A DNA stretch of 64,000 nucleotides from CAVRCA01 sp965218045 (GTDB lineage Bacteria > Pseudomonadota > Alphaproteobacteria > Acetobacterales > Acetobacteraceae), in NCBI GenBank assembly GCA_965218045.1, contig CBDCJX010000007.1, positions 124,001-188,000 of the forward strand. The letters run 5' to 3'. How positions within the stretch are numbered: position 1 is the stretch's first letter; each line of letters opens with the position of its first letter. The translations under genes and the position numbers were made by a program. Below the pieces are notes generated by a model, which was not told the origin of the DNA, did not search any database, and saw only the letters and a list, made by a program, of their open reading frames with translations. Below, in pieces: positions 62,318 through 64,000 of the stretch.

Positions 62318-63154
62318 CTAGTGCTGGATGGCCGCTTGCCGCCGGCTCGCCGCAGGCTGGCGGATGAGCTGGCCGGCGCCGAGAATGAACGCCAAAGTGA
62401 GAAGATATACCGCGAGCTGCACGCCCATCGGGCGGTCGGCATAACCGACCAAGGCGTGCATGGCCCGACCGACGAGGCTGCGTTGGTCGAGCAGCCAGGA
62501 TGTGTCCCAGAGCTGATACCCCCAGGCCGGGATCAGATCGGCTCCCGCCAGGATCGCGGCGGCCTGCCCGGCCATCCCGGCGGCGAGCAAGGCGATCAGC
62601 CAGCTCGTCACGGCGAACAGCCGTTTGAGCGGAATCGCGACCAGGCCGCGATAGAGCAGCCAGGACAGCACCGCACCGCCCAGCGTGCCGAGCACGCCGC
62701 CGGCGAGCAGCCCGGCGGCCCCGACCTGCGCCGAGGCGACGATCCCATAAAGAAACAGCACGATCTCAGAGCCCTCGCGCAGGACCGCGACCGCGACGAC
62801 AACGGCCATGGCAACCAGCGAGCGCTCGCCCGCCGACACTGCGCGGCCCACCTCCCAGACCTGCCCGGCGATCTCCCTGCCGTGGCTGGCCATCCAGAGA
62901 TTGTGCCAGGCGAGCATCAGCGCCGCGACGATCAGCACGCAGGCGTTGAACACCTCCTGCCCGTTGCCGAGCAGCGCATTCGAGATAGCGCCGGCGAAGA
63001 CCGCCAGCAGCGCCGCCCCCAGCACGCCCGCGCCGAGGCCGCCGGCGATCCACCATCCGCGCTGTCGCACGCCGCGTGTCGCCGCCAGCACGATCCCGAC
63101 GACCAGCCCGGCCTCGATCACTTCTCGAAACACGATCAGGAAGCTGGCGAGCAT
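62318..63154 (-). CDS. FTR1 family iron permease
   Basis: The 278-residue protein has seven hydrophobic segments with the two REXXE iron-translocation motifs, REVIE near residue 10 and REGSE at about 127. It takes iron across the inner membrane with the neighbouring P19 and cupredoxin proteins (EfeUO/FetMP-like). It is 3 bp downstream of the cupredoxin stop and 14 bp before the P19 start. Confidence 0.94.
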   Translation of the reverse strand: MLASFLIVFREVIEAGLVVGIVLAATRGVRQRGWWIAGGLGAGVLGAALLAVFAGAISNALLGNGQEVFNACVLIVAALMLAWHNLWMASHGREIAGQVWEVGRAVSAGERSLVAMAVVVAVAVLREGSEIVLFLYGIVASAQVGAAGLLAGGVLGTLGGAVLSWLLYRGLVAIPLKRLFAVTSWLIALLAAGMAGQAAAILAGADLIPAWGYQLWDTSWLLDQRSLVGRAMHALVGYADRPMGVQLAVYLLTLAFILGAGQLIRQPAASRRQAAIQH

Positions 63155-63157
63155 CGT

Positions 63158-63532
63158 CTAACCCTTGTTCCCGGCGACCGCCGTCGCGGTGCCTTTGGCA
63201 GTATCGGGGTGATAATCATCGAAGAACTTGTAGGTTCCGGGACGCAGCGGACCGGCGCGCACAGTGACCTTCGCCCCCGGCGCGAGAATCTTCTCGACCC
63301 GCATGTCCGAGCTCTCGAACTCCGCCGCCGTGTCATCCTGATTGATCACGACAATCTCGAACCGCTCGCCGGCCGGAACCTCCACGCGATCCGGCGCGAA
63401 GCGATGGTCCTTGAGGGTAAGCGTGACCGGCGGGTCCGCGGCTGCGGCCACGCGCCCCGCGCCGATCAGCATCGCCATACACGCGGCGGCCGGCAACGCA
63501 TATTGGCCGGGGAGACGTCTTTGCCGTGTCAT
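63158..63532 (-). CDS. cupredoxin-domain protein of the iron-uptake operon
   Basis: The 124-residue protein has a signal peptide and a cupredoxin fold (LTLKDHRFAPDRVEVPAGER, RPGTYKFFDDYHPDTAKG), like the N-terminal domain of EfeO. It probably oxidises or presents iron to the FTR1 permease. It is the first gene of the operon and lies 72 bp from a divergent membrane-protein gene. Confidence 0.9.
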   Translation of the reverse strand: MTRQRRLPGQYALPAAACMAMLIGAGRVAAAADPPVTLTLKDHRFAPDRVEVPAGERFEIVVINQDDTAAEFESSDMRVEKILAPGAKVTVRAGPLRPGTYKFFDDYHPDTAKGTATAVAGNKG

Positions 63533-63604
63533 GAGTGGTTGTTACCGCGAGTGGTTCGCATTAGCAAGGCGACGGGACCTCAACCGGCGGACAGATCTGA
63601 GACA

Positions 63605-64000
63605 ATGGACGGCCACTCGCTTTCCTACCTGCGCATCCCGTTCGACACGCTGATCGCGCTGGACAGCCGCGAGCTGCACTTCCAGATGCAGCCGTTCCAC
63701 CATCTGATCCGCATGGTCCACATCATCTCGATGGCGGCCTTCTTCGGCGGCATCGGGTTGCTCGATTTCCGGCTGCTCGGCTGGCGCGCCGCGGTGCCCC
63801 TGCGCCCCTTCGCCGGACACGTCCTGCCCTGGCTCTACGTGACCTTCGGTGTCGCCATGGCGACCGGCGTGGCGTTGTTTCTCTACGATCCCGTGCATGT
63901 CGGCAGCCACGCCTATTTCACGCCCAAGCTTGCGCTGATCGGGCTAGGCTTGGTCAATGCCGCACTATTCCATCGCACCAGCTACCTGCGAGCGCTGGCT
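63605..64000 (+). CDS. integral membrane protein (3' end outside window)
   Basis: The frame is open from the ATG at 63605 to the window edge (132 codons). It has at least three membrane segments and conserved His residues at their edges (FHHLIRMVHIISMAAFFGG, DFRLLGW). This resembles DUF6644-like proteins and could bind haem or metal, but that is a guess. It diverges from the FTR1 operon. Confidence 0.75.
   Translation, partial: MDGHSLSYLRIPFDTLIALDSRELHFQMQPFHHLIRMVHIISMAAFFGGIGLLDFRLLGWRAAVPLRPFAGHVLPWLYVTFGVAMATGVALFLYDPVHVGSHAYFTPKLALIGLGLVNAALFHRTSYLRALA

Overview
The window is GC-rich and densely packed, with alphaproteobacterial gene orders: helicase, S4-domain protein, ferredoxin and CarD in one run; zinc-finger protein then polA; argD-argF; tesA divergent from an ABC ATPase/permease pair. 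Family content (fused acyl-CoA carboxylase, intracellular PHB depolymerase, heptose enzyme HldE, several luciferase-like flavin monooxygenases) fits Rhodospirillales, most likely Acetobacteraceae. The placement is inferred from gene content only.

Layout. 1-3.6 kb: glycolipid/envelope sugar locus (GT39-like membrane protein cut by the window edge, methyltransferase, ArnC-like GT2 glycosyltransferase, SMR/ArnE-like transporter). 3.6-10.4 kb: acyl-CoA and flavin monooxygenase block (LLM oxidoreductase, three-domain acyl-CoA carboxylase, enoyl-CoA hydratase, NtaA/DszA-type monooxygenase). 10.4-17.5 kb: cysK, a 5'-truncated IS630 transposase, GST, PHB depolymerase, LLM oxidoreductase, MBL hydrolase, NUDIX hydrolase, nitroreductase. 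17.5-18.2 kb: IS256 remnant. 18.2-24.2 kb: argD-argF, PRC-barrel protein, hldE, mmcB-phhB. 24.2-31.5 kb: zincin, uracil-DNA glycosylase, esterase, thpR-tesA, ABC exporter, Bax-inhibitor protein. 31.6-44.8 kb: carD/fdxA/S4/helicase, periplasmic binding protein, htpG, polA.

44.8-51.1 kb is an accessory island starting at the 3' end of a normal tRNA-Arg(CCG). It holds an IS1595 transposase and fragments, a three-copy gene family (one intact, two decayed), a 20-bp perfect inverted repeat, AT-richer orphan genes and three unusual tRNA or tRNA-like genes. One is a leucine-type class II tRNA body with a UCC (glycine) anticodon. Another is a class I tRNA whose anticodon loop carries about 22 extra nucleotides. 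The third is a poorer tRNA-like fold. Small coiled-coil plus helix-turn-helix proteins sit next to them. No integrase is visible. This island is the best candidate for undescribed biology in the window.

51.2-64 kb returns to chromosomal genes: two active-site-variant SDRs around a 2-hydroxychromene-2-carboxylate isomerase-like gene, pirin, TPR protein, an OmpA/Sel1/membrane-protein cluster, a uronate-dehydrogenase-like gene, amidase, accA, and an FTR1/P19/cupredoxin iron-uptake operon.
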